Origin: Dolomedes plantarius | Taxonomy: Eukaryota > Arthropoda > Arachnida > Araneae > Dolomedidae | Assembly: GCA_907164885.2 (NCBI GenBank) | Contig: OU015490.1 | Span: 215,145,134-215,209,133, forward strand | Length of the DNA stretch: 64,000 bases | Direction: 5' to 3' | Shown: positions 22,251 to 35,423 of the stretch, in pieces | Numbering within the stretch: position 1 is the first letter of the stretch | How the letters are laid out: every line of letters starts with the position of its first letter | The notes under the pieces: generated by a model | Database searches by the model: none | What the model was told of the DNA's origin: nothing | Seen by the model: only the letters and a program-made list of their open reading frames with translations | Position numbers and translations under genes: made by a program

Positions 22251-23149
22251 GCATGCCATAAATTTTTCTCTCTGTTAAACATGTTTATTCCATTTTAAGT
22301 CTTAATACTTATATAAAGAATTTGGATTAAATGAAAACAGTAATGAGTGATGGTGAAAATGTATTAAATGTGGTAATTGAATTGCTTGATGTTCTAAGAC
22401 ATAAAATTTCTGATCATCAAAATACAATAATTGACTTCTTGACTGAACAACTGACTTTATTATTAAACAATATCCTATTTTGCTACCCCCCTTGTTTAAG
22501 TATATAATCATCCTTCAAATCCTAATAGACCATTATTTTATATTTTTGATCCTGTACTAAATTTGTACTAAATTTTTTAAAATTCCACTGAGCATCTTGT
22601 TTAGCTGTTTAAAAAATGGGGGGAAATGCATTGTAAATTGTCTTTACTTTCTCAAAGTTTCATAATTAAATATGTTGATAAAGTTGTGCCTGAAAAATAA
22701 CTCAACTGATTCTGAACATCAGTTGGAGTTTTATGGAAAGCCAAATTATATGGAAAGTTATACAATAGTTATTTGAAATTGTTTCTTGGAAGTTTTGCGA
22801 GGTAGTAATCTAGTTCATGTATATTAAAGTCTTATTTAAATATTGTGCTAAACATATTCAGCACATTGAAAGTCTGATTACTTCTCAACTTTTAATCACC
22901 AGGCAATTTTTGGTATTAAATTATATGCTCAGTGCATATTCCATTATGTGTAATTTTCACTTAATCTGATTTGAAAATTCATGTGAGGAGAAATTTTTGG
23001 TTCAGTTAAATCAGAAAATTGTAGAAAACTTTTTAAAAAGTTGGTTTTTTCCCATTTTTTTCAAACTGTGACACTGAAAATACCGATTATGTCTTTAGCC
23101 CTAACATAGTTTTTAACAATGATATGATCCATAACAAAAATTCGATGCT
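22251..23149. other. Non-coding stretch between duplicated segments
   Basis: AT-rich intron sequence. No gene or element end seen. Confidence 0.5.
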
Positions 23150-23556
23150 ACATTTTTTTTTTCTTCTTTTATTTATATTAAATTTATTTTCCTCATTGTA
23201 TAACTTTTTGAATACTACTCAAACCAATTCTATTGTTACTCAATTTCAAAAAATCATATTTCAAATTTTAAGGATCGATCGGTAGTCAATGCGCTGAGAA
23301 GGGCCCTAGCTGAATTCAATTTGTATCCGTCCCAAATGTTAGAAGCATGCTACATTTTTTTTCTTCTTTTATTTATATTACATTTATTTTTCTCATTGTA
23401 TAACTTTTTGAATACTACTCAAACATCAATTCTATTGTTACTCAATTTCAAAAAATCATATTTCAAATTTTAAGGATTGATCGGTAGTCAATGCGCTGAG
23501 AAGGGCCCTAGCTGAATTCAATTTGTATCCGTCCCAAATGTTAGAAGCACGCTACG
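23150..23556. repeat. Recent tandem duplication, two copies of about 200 bp
   Basis: The block from TTCTTCTTTTATTTATATTA through GGTAGTCAATGCGCTGAGAA and GGGCCCTAGCTGAATTCAAT to CCCAAATGTTAGAAGCA occurs twice, offset about 203 bp (GAAGCATGC near 23343, GAAGCACGC near 23546). Only a few differences are visible, so it is far younger than the surrounding duplications. Confidence 0.9.
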
Positions 23557-23743
23557 CCTATGGTCCAAAGTATACATGTAAGGGGGTCATACTACCTTTT
23601 TTATTTCACTGATAAGCAAATAGACGAGTGCTCTGCACTAAAATGTTTTACTGATCTTGTTGAGAAGTATTGGAGAGCACGTGCACTGATTGCATAGGTG
23701 CTATTTTTGGTAGTGTGTGGCATTTGTAAAATAAATAAATAAA

Positions 23744-24545
23744 TAATGAACTCTGCTTTTCAATGCTTCTTGGTGTCACAAATCACTCTAATTTTTATTA
23801 TGGCATTGTAAGAAAATATTGGTTTCTTTACAGAATTCTGAAACTGGAATCCATCTTCACATTGTGATTTCCATGAAAAGATTCCACAACTCACTTGGCA
23901 GTGTGCTCGATTCATAATCTGTAAGTTCATTTTAACCTCACTGAACCCATTTTTTTTTTAATTCTCTAGATATCCTTTATTTTTTTCAGCAGTGAACTTG
24001 TGGGCAAAATCACAAAGTTGATAATATATTTTTTTAAAATTTATTTTTTGTACTTAAATTTGAATTTTTCTATGAAAAACCATAAAAAATATTTTTATTA
24101 CATAATTCTTAATTAATAAACAACTCAAATTTTCAAATTTCTCTTTGTATATTTTATACGCTAATCCGAACATTTTCATAAACTTTGGTTGCAGTAATTT
24201 GTGGATTGATATTGATTTCCTTTATTCATTATATTTTTAACAGGCAAGCATGTTATTAAAGTATTAGGTATGTCTGAAAGTGCAGTTCAGGGACTTCAGT
24301 TAACCGTGACTCTTGTGAAAGTCTTTTATCATAACTGCTTACCAAAAAAAATTTTATATTTTTATATTATAAAGATATAAAATGCCAAGGGTTATTTTAC
24401 TCTTGATAGTTAATGTTAAAAATTTTTTAATTTAATTATCAGAATTTCATGAGAAGTAGTTAGAGGTTCATTCATAATTCCTTACAGAAGTAATAATAAT
24501 AATAATATTGCTTTTAGATGTATTAGATTATTCGTTGATGAGCTA
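23744..24545. repeat. Segmental duplication, copy 2 (contains exon 3)
   Basis: Diverged direct copy of 21183-22250, about 2.5 kb downstream. Acceptor, donor and the downstream TTTTTCAGCAGTGAACTTGTGG block are preserved. Exon interiors diverge strongly after the common start AATT.TGAAACTGGAATC. Confidence 0.8.
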
Positions 24546-24549
24546 ATAG

Positions 24550-25585
24550 GTAGTTGAATGTCATTTGGAATACTAACTTCTGCCTAGTATTTAATTTTAT
24601 TATTTCATTGTCAAATTTTGGTGGAGATCTGTCACATAAAATATATTTTTGTGAGCAGCTGTTATTATAAAGTGTAAGGATAAGGGCAGTAAAAAAATAT
24701 TCCAAAATATATTATTTAGGTTCAGTTAATTATTAAATAATTGTTGACTATAATAAGGTTATGTTTGCAAGTGTGTAGGTTTTTTTATGGTGTATTATTT
24801 GGTTTATCTAAGTTAAGTTGAAAAATGATGCAAGCATACAAAGATTGACTGGCTGTCAATGTTGAGTGCAGTAGCATAGATTATTTTACAAAGTGCAATA
24901 AAATACTTTTAACTTTTCAAACCGAACTTCTAACCAAAATTTAAAAAAAAATTTAATGAAACTTTTAAAATTGGAAATATTTTCATGGATCTAAGGAATG
25001 GAACATAACACCTGTATTGTCAACTAAGTCATGGATAAAAGATGCAGCCCTAAAAGCAAAAGGCCTGGTTTCTGTATACTTTTATAATAATCATGTTACA
25101 ACAGTATACAGAAACCAGGCTTTTTGCTTTTAGAACTGAATCGTTTATCCATGAATTTGTTGACTATACGGGTTTTCTATTCCATTGTTAAGATCTGTGA
25201 AAATACTCTCATTAGCAAAATATTTTTTTAAAAACTTAAATTTGGGTTAGAAGCTTGGTTCAAAAAGTCTAAGTGTTTTTTCACGCTTTATAATATAATC
25301 TATGCCATTTCACTCAACATTGACAGCTAGTCAATATTACCCACCCCATTTTTCAAATTAACCTAGACTAATCAAACAATATATCATAACAATTGTTAAT
25401 AATTACTGAATCTAAATAGTATATTTTGAATAATTTTTTACTGTGGTTATCCCTAATAACAGCTGCTCACAAATAAAAAAATATTTTATACACAGATCCC
25501 CACCATAATTTGACAATTAAGTAACAAAAGATATGCTCTATTAAAATACTATGCAGAAGTTAGTATCCCAAATTACTTTCTACCA
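24550..25585. repeat. Giant palindrome 1 (arms about 480-530 bp, 22-nt spacer)
   Basis: The left arm (about 24550-25080) and right arm (25103 to about 25585) are reverse complements over their full length, with scattered mismatches and indels. The centre is TTTCTGTATACT, a 22-base spacer, then AGTATACAGAAA. Further matched words are AACTAAGTCATGGATAAA against TTTATCCATGAATTTGTT, and GCAGAAGTTAGTAT (25553) against ATACTAACTTCTGC (24570). By eye the arms are roughly three-quarters or more identical. Confidence 0.9.
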
Positions 25586-26392
25586 CAATTTTTGTAAAAC
25601 CAATTACTGTGAAAGCTACATCATATAATAAAGTTTTACTTTATTCATTATTATAGTAATAGATTAGTTGTTAAAGAGTATTCACCCTTTTCACTAAATT
25701 TCTCAGTACAGTAAGACATTCAATCCTGTCAATTAAATGATTAGTTATTACAGATATAAATAAAATAGATTAGAATGCCTTGATAGAGTACAATAATTGA
25801 AAGCTGACTGAGAGACTTGAGATGACAACAAAATTTTCTTTTCACTATCGAGAATCACTCTCACGTTGAAAGTAAAGAAACACAAGAATGAAGATTGAAT
25901 ACTATATAAAATCTTAAATTTCTAAATCTGACCCAGCATCTGTATTAATGCTCTCTATGGCATGTTGTAATCAAATTTAGAAATTTAAGATTTTGTATGC
26001 TAATGTTTTACTTAGCATTCAATCTTTATTCTTGTGTTTCTCTACTTTCAACAGCATTATTGTCAATAGTGAAGAGGAAATTTTGGTGTCATTATAGACA
26101 AGTCTCTGATTCAGCTTTCAACGTTGAGCTGAAATTATGCTCAACATTAAAAACTTAATTGTACTCTTATCAAGGCAATCTACCCTATTTTATTTATATC
26201 TATAATAACAAATTAATCGACATGGTTGGATTTTCTACTGTACAGAGAGAAATTTAGTGAAAAGGGGAATACTCTTTAACAAATATTTTATAACTATTTT
26301 CTATTAGTATATTTATTTAATCAAGTAAATATTTTTTACATGATGTAGTTTTCACAGTATGTAATTGGTTTTACAAAAAAAATGTGGTAGGA
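25580..26392. repeat. Giant palindrome 2 (arms about 350-415 bp), abutting palindrome 1
   Basis: Left arm about 25580-25927; right arm 25975 to about 26392. Inner ends are ATCTTAAATTTCTAAAT and ATTTAGAAATTTAAGAT. Outer ends are CTACCACAATTTTTGTAAAA and TTTTACAAAAAAAATGTGGT. The spacer is about 47 bases. Its left arm starts where the right arm of palindrome 1 ends, so the four arms are contiguous. Confidence 0.9.
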
Positions 26393-26895
26393 ATTTACTT
26401 CTTGGAAGTAGTTATCAATAAAATGACAACAGATTTAAAACTGCACTCATGTGTTGGGTGCTGTTTTGTATCAAGTTTTTTTAAACCCCTGTCTCAGAAT
26501 TTATATTTCCTAATTGGATTTATTTAATTCTACTTTATCAACAATGAATTTTTCAACTACTTTCAACAATCAACTATTTTTACAACAATAAATTACCCTT
26601 TAATGTACAAAACTATGCAAAAAATAATTTTCTTATCTGCAGAGCATTTACTAACTCTACATAGAAAAATAATTTAAATAAATTCTTTTGATTCATAAAT
26701 TATATCTGGGGATGGGAGTCATTTTCCTTTCACATAAATTTATGAACTGATTTTCTCTTTCTTTTTTTTCCCTAGATGCTGTAAAGATGGAGCCAGAGGT
26801 ACAGCGAAAGGATCCTGTTTTGTAGAAAATATAGAAAAAAATTGTGTAAATGTGCTATGTACTTTCTAAATAAACTATTTTTACTTTAAACCAGC

Positions 26896-27685
26896 TCTTT
26901 TCTGTATTTAAAAACGTGTGTCTATAATTTTTCTCAAAATTACAATAGAAGATATTACTATCATAGTACTATTTCTCAAAAATAGTACTATCAAGTGTTG
27001 GATATTAAGTCCAATATAATAGAAAAGAAAATATTTTTTTAAAATGACATAAGAATTTAATGAATTACTCTTTAATTCACAAAACTATGCAAAAAATAAT
27101 TTTCTTATCTGTAGAGCATTTATTAACACTACACCAAAAAATAATTTAAATAAATTCTGAGCAAGTTTTCACATGCTCACAAAGATGGGCTTCATCATAC
27201 ACACTACACATTACTCAGGTTTGAAGAATGTATCAAATTTATGTTTATAAATTTATCAAATTATGTTAATAAATTTTATACTGGGGAAGTACAAATTTTT
27301 TGGGTTAATTATTAAAGTAGTACTGTTTTACGTACTATAATCTCATTCTAAATTTAAAAAAAACAAACTGTAACCTTAGATCGAGTGGAAAGATGATTTA
27401 GCTTTAATGGTTGGTATTAATGTTATCTTAACTTTCAAATTTGGGTAAATGTATCTTAATGCAAAATGAGGTTTTGTTCTAACAAGTAAACTAGTGATTC
27501 ATATACAAATTTTTAGGTAATAACAAAGATCAGTATTTGGTAATACCTAAAAATACATAAGGCAAAACTGGAAAAAATGCTAGAAATATGAAGGCAAAAA
27601 AAATAATAAAAGTGAAAGGGTTGATATCAGAGGTTAATCGTCAATGAAATAAATAATAATAAAAAGCATATAAACAAAAGGGTCC
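26896..27685. other. Non-coding stretch after the terminal exon
   Basis: 27048-27150 repeats part of the last intron: AATTACTCTTTAATTCACAAA, ATAATTTTCTTATCTGTAGA and GCATTTATTAACACTACA match about 26590-26665. This is a direct duplication flanking the terminal exon. No gene seen. Confidence 0.55.
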
Positions 27686-27689
27686 TACG

Positions 27690-28073
27690 TAAAACTTAGA
27701 AAAAATGCCGGCGGTCCGATTCTGGTAGAATGCTGGCATGATGCCCGGACCTACGGCACATTGCTGTTTACGAGATGGGTAGATGACGGTATGTCGACAC
27801 CAATTATTGCTCCCGTAACCGGCCCGTCAACCTCCGGTTACGTTCCGGCTATCTGTCAGCATCGATGGCTTAATCGCGGCTGCCTAACGGTTCGTAGTCG
27901 GATGAACGATGGCTCGAATCCTACCGGAAGCGGCCCGGCAGTCGACGGGGTAGTCGCGGGCGAGAGGACACAGCCGTGACGGAAACGATACTGACCTAAT
28001 GCGCCGGCCCGGCAGTGGTGAAATCGGCTGGCCGGAACCTTCCGACCCCGGCCCGATGCTTCTGTGTTTGTTG

Positions 28074-28075
<2 letters not shown>
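27690..28075 (+). mobile_element. tRNA-like retroposon (SINE) ending in TTGGG(TA)n
   Basis: A GC-rich island with a box A-like TGGCTTAATCGCGG (about 27866) and a box B-like GGCTCGAATCC (27911-27921), 45 bases apart as in a tRNA. They lie within the element rather than at its very start, so about 170 bp precede the tRNA-like part. The 3' end TTCTGTGTTTGTTGGG runs directly into (TA)n, as in the inverted copy at 12438-12665. Open frames of 70-110 codons here are composition effects. Confidence 0.6.
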
Positions 28076-28134
<59 letters not shown>

Positions 28135-28237
28135 TTTCATTTTTTTCAATGCGTATGCACTGGTCGTCAGATATTCGCCTATACTACACCGCAATTTTTA
28201 CTGCCCATTTTATTGTGGGGGAACCATATATATGTAT

Positions 28238-28335
<98 letters not shown>
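28075..28335. repeat. Paired long (TA)n tracts with poly-T and (CA)n
   Basis: (TA)n at 28075-28126, poly-T to about 28137, a 100-bp unique segment, (CA)n at 28236-28253 and (TA)n to 28327. Frames rich in Tyr/Ile are artefacts. Confidence 0.95.
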
Positions 28336-28336
<1 letters not shown>

Positions 28337-28350
28337 TAAATAAATATGTA

Positions 28351-28458
28351 TAGGACAGCATTACCCCCTATGAAGGGACGACACGAACGGAGGAATTTTT
28401 CAAGGCGCGATGCCAAGATTCGATCTGGGCACCCTCAGCACCGAAAGCCAGCGCACTG
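28351..28458 (-). mobile_element. SINE head fragment, same family as 42717
   Basis: On the minus strand GCGCTGGCTTTCGGTGCTGA is followed by CAGATCGAATC. The 42717 SINE has GTCGGCTTTCGATGCTGAC followed by GGTTCGAATCC. The anticodon-arm region is nearly identical and box B is weakened. The fragment is bounded on both sides by (TA)n tracts. Confidence 0.6.
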
Positions 28459-28526
<68 letters not shown>

Positions 28527-28527
28527 A
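28459..28527. repeat. (TA)n microsatellite
   Basis: TA tract with a single slip, abutting the SINE head fragment. Confidence 0.95.
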
Positions 28528-29085
28528 AGTGCTGTAAAAGCTCAGACCTCATTCTAAAATCTAATCAATATAAATATGACTAGCAAGATTCATTTTTAAA
28601 TAAATGTATTAAATACCACCTGACGTATGTAAAAATGATTGCCGGACTGATTTAGACACTATACCAATCAAATTTGAAAACGTCACTTACAATGGGAGGA
28701 ATTTGATAAATGCGTCATGTATGAGCGATTTGCTTCATGGGATTTCTAAATGCACAGCATTAATTCGTACTTAGAGCCCTGAGTTACTAACGCTTTTGCA
28801 AAATGTTCATCTCTGTAGCTTTTGTAGTGATTGCAAATTTTGTCAGTTATTTTATGTATAAAGCCTGTTGTGATTGATTGGGTGAGTAGTTGAACCATCA
28901 ATTGACTAGTTTCCAGATATTTAGGTCAACTCTATTGATGTATTTGAAATCATAGTATAATGTCAATAATTATGTGTGCGTATATATATATATATATATA
29001 TATATTTACAAGAATATTCTATAATAAATTATGTAGATAAAGCAGCCAACAATTATGCAATTGTTTGTAAAAAATATTTTGCTAT
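28528..29085. other. Non-coding stretch with a short (TA)n
   Basis: AT-rich; (TA)n at 28979-29006. No gene seen. Confidence 0.5.
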
Positions 29086-29189
29086 CTGTATAAAAAAACA
29101 GCTAGACAATAGTTATCTATATTAGACTTTAAGAGAAACTACCTGTATTATTATTAAGAAAATTATTGCAAAATATAAACTTCTAGGTA

Positions 29190-30122
29190 TTACAGCAGAT
29201 AATTATCTGTTTCCTTATACCACTTTAGTTCCTAAGTTTCATAAACACCAATTGCTTTTAGAACAGTAAACCCTATTTTAGTTATGCTGCATGAACAATT
29301 GTTATTTTATTAAATTACTTAAAATTAATTCATAAAATAATAACTTCTGGTGTTTGTGGTATAATTTATAATAGCTTGACTCTAATTAGTAAACTGCAAA
29401 CATTATATACTTGTAAATCAACTGTTACTTTTGATTTTAAAGATTTATTCAATAATATCAATATAAATGATTTAAATAAAGTACTTTTAATTTTAGTACA
29501 TAATAATATTGAATACTTTGGCAAATATTTTAATTTTACTCATTTCAATAGGCTCTTAGATTTTTTTACTAAACATAATTATATAATACACAATAATAGT
29601 ATATACTTACAGACTAAAGGTGTACCACAAGGTAGAAATGCTTCTAGTATGCTAGCCAATTTATACTTACATTATTTTGAAGTTGATAATATTGATAACA
29701 TTGATAATAGGAATTATTAAATATTTAGATATATTTATGATATAATTATAATTAATAAAAGTAATAATAATATAGCCTTAAATTTTTACCCTCTTAATCT
29801 GGAACTAATAAAAAGTAGCCAAAATAATATTAATGTAAACTTTTTAGATATTAACATCAAATTAAATTCTCATTGCATCTTTACTTTTGACTTATATGAT
29901 AAAAGATCAAATTATGATTTTAATATTGTTAAATTTCAAAATTACCTAACTTGTTTACATGAATCTGTTTTCAATAACATTATTGTAAATTAGCTAGTAC
30001 GTATAAATAGGCTTTGTTCTAAAGGCAATAGGAATAAGAATATTTTAGACTTGTTAGTTGTGCTAAAACGTAACCATTACCCCAATAGTCTTTCCAAGCA
30101 CATAATTCATTGTTTTAGATTT
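29190..30122 (+). pseudogene. Reverse transcriptase relic (PKFHK, GVPQG, YDKR)
   Basis: Plus-strand counterpart of the 147-551 fragment with more of the enzyme preserved. It shows YTTLVPKFHKHQ (about 29218-29255), then after frameshifts TVTFDFKDLFNNI (palm motif A, FDFKDLF), then GVPQGRNASSMLANLYL (motif B, about 29618-29670). A stop follows, then a decayed motif C reading YIYDI where YxDD is expected. Next come VNFLDINIKL, DLYDKRSNYDFNIV, VRINRLCSK and KRNHYPNSL. At least three stops or frameshifts are present and the catalytic DD is lost. The sequence is unusually AT-rich even for this window, consistent with age. Confidence 0.78.
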
Positions 30123-30689
30123 AATGAATAGCTTGTTCTGTTGCAATTAATTAGTAATACAAAATAATAAGATTAATTACTGAAAATAACAACTAAAAAA
30201 TAATATTAATTAATAAAATTAAATTCTTAAGTAAAAATAATATTAAACAATAAATAATAATAATATATTACTCTTAGTATTAATAAAAACACTAATTTAA
30301 TTTAGGTTAATTTGTCCTATAACACAGTCTCCATAGTAAGTTTGCTTCTGTGTTTTCATTAGCTCCATAGTTGCAAGGTTTGTGACGTTATTCTTCTTGC
30401 TGTTTCCTACTCTCAACTTCAACTTTGTATAGCACCAGGCTTGGTGTTCTATAATTAAGGAAATATTTATTCAATTCTTCTGTTTCTTATGGAATGTACG
30501 GTGTCTAAGTATGTTTATTGATTAGATCATATTTATCAGAAACAATCCATTGGTTTTTAGACAGTATCGGCACCGCTGATGAAGAGATGCTGTTTAAATC
30601 CTATTTAATTTTTATCTTTTCATGTTTTTGGTTCCTGGTTGCAAGTAGTTTTAGATCTTATACTGGTTTTTCACTTTCAACTTTGTCTT
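30123..30689. other. Non-coding stretch
   Basis: AT-rich; the open frame at 30518-30733 runs into the microsatellite and has no recognisable motif. Confidence 0.5.
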
Positions 30690-33386
<2,697 letters not shown>

Positions 33387-35280
33387 TATATGCAATTTTT
33401 CGCTATAGATACCCAACAAAGGCATTTTCTATTTGTATCATATTAAGAATGCAATCTGAAATCCGTTAAATTGATGACTTCCATAAAACTAAAGCTGATT
33501 TATATAGTGAAATATTTTTTGCTTACTCAGCCTCAAAATATTCGAGCTAAAATTATATTAATAACATATAAAATGTGACATAGATGTAAACGTAACATGT
33601 TCTTGCATATAGTAAAACTTGACATGACATTGTTTATAAATCCTCTTATTTAAAGCTGATATACTGCAGACACATTACATTCTCTTTCGAATATAATGTG
33701 CCTAGAACAGTATTTACAAACAGTCTTCGAACATACTGGAATGATGAAATGGGATCTATTTAACAGCATTTTCTCGTCGTCTGAATTTAATAGTGAACCA
33801 ACTAAAGCCTGAACCATCCTTACTAGGAAAAACGGCTCGAAGCGGGATGTAATCTGAACGCGTGTTGTAAAGCAAAAATATTTTTCGCTCAAAAAAAAAT
33901 GTGTAATAATGTAGACGTTTCGTGAAAAATAACGAATTACTGTATTGTAAGATCAATATGTGTTATCAAATATAATGTATTAAAAGTGATGTAAAATCAT
34001 TACATGATGAGATAATGGCTGTGATGTTTGAAATCCAGCCCACCAGTATGACGTAATATAATATTTGCTTGATTCTTGAACCTGCAATTGTTTGCATGCG
34101 TGATATTATATTTTGTATTATTCATACTTTACAATAACTGAAGATGGCAACTTATATATATATTTTTAGTCAATATGATGGAATACGATTTTAAGGTTGT
34201 ATTTTGGACAAGGAACCAGTTATGTACAATTTTCGTTGAGATCGCCGAGTAGGGCATCTCCTGAGATCGTCGAGTAGGGCATCTTAGTCTCTTGTGAAAA
34301 ATATTTTGTTTTCAAATTCTTAATAAATGTTCATGTTGCTCAACACTCGAAGTATATAATACAAAAGAACTAAACGTCACAATGACACTATACTTGGTAT
34401 AACTATACATGGACAAACGTCTCATATCATACAATACAGATGCATTTTATATTTAATACATTAATTCAGTCTCAACATGTCTAAGGAAGTAATTATAGTA
34501 TACCAATTTAATTTACGTAACACAATTCCTTCTTTTTTAGAGGTAAAGTTTCAAATATGCCACTAATCATATATTTTTAATACAGTGAAAGATTTATGAG
34601 TTCATGCATTTGATCTGTTACACCTTAATATATTTCAATATATTTTATATGCAAAGATATTTAAACATTAAGGGATTATATAACAATTTAATTTTTATAA
34701 AATAATTATATATTATGAAAATAAACACAAATGATCACCTGTAAAATATAGAAATTCCAAGCAAATTTTACCCATTATTTCAAAGTACTTTGTCTCATAG
34801 ATATTTGCAAGAAAGTCAAAATTTTAACCAAAATAATCAGAAAAGAAGTTCATAATATTTTAGCTGAGATACTTTTTTACCAACTGTCACCTATATTCTC
34901 CGAGAAAGTACAATATCTTCATCTTTCTAGGGCATGTTCTTGGTAAATTTCCCATTAGAATAAATCTAAAATCACAAAGTATGTATGTTTGTGAGTGTTT
35001 ATATATATATTTGACACTATATATGTACTTTAACAGAAACTCCCTGCGTTTTACCTTTGTGGAACAAAACTAGAATTTTATCTTGCAAGCTTTTTTTCAA
35101 CATGATCAGCTCATTTCGGTATTTTTGTGATATGGATACAGCTTATCTCAATTTCACAGTTACCAATACAAATCTTTGTATTCCTATAAAGTATTGTTAT
35201 GTGTAAAACTGACAGACGGTTCTTTTCTACCCAGTCTCGTAGGTAGTTTAATAAACAGAATCAACACCGTAAATTCTATT
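33387..35280. other. Non-coding stretch
   Basis: AT-rich with no recognisable gene. A short tandem copy, GAGATCG(C/T)CGAGTAGGGCAT, occurs twice at about 34239-34285. Confidence 0.55.
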
Positions 35281-35393
<113 letters not shown>

Positions 35394-35423
35394 CTCTAAG
35401 AATTCTACATCAAAAGAACCATA

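Larger units (their letters stand above)
19181..26895 (+). ncRNA. Candidate spliced transcript, four exons with a duplicated internal exon, coding status unclear
   Basis: Exon 1 would run from the initiator near 19181 to 19245 (donor GTAAGT). Exon 2 is 21281-21351 (TTTTTTTACAG before it, GTAAGT after). Exon 3 is 23834-23920 (TTTCTTTACAG, GTAAGT) and is a diverged copy of exon 2. Exon 4 starts at 26776 after a long pyrimidine tract and CCCTAG, and carries AATAAA at 26869-26874. Joining exons 1, 2 and 4 leaves one frame open for about 50 codons, but the only ATG in it is in exon 4, giving MEPEVQRKDPVL and a stop. Exon 3 also enters that terminal frame but has a stop at its start. So either it is a non-coding or short-peptide transcript, or exon 4 is the last exon of a gene whose other exons lie elsewhere. 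I recognise no protein. Introns hold only repeats. Confidence 0.45.

Noticed and set aside
28000..28416. Open frames of 60-114 codons rich in Ile/Tyr
   Set aside because: They are translations of (TA)n and (CA)n on both strands; the same artefact occurs at 1323-1631, 12235-12604, 30639-30961, 35176-35466, 41850-42086 and 52353-52718.
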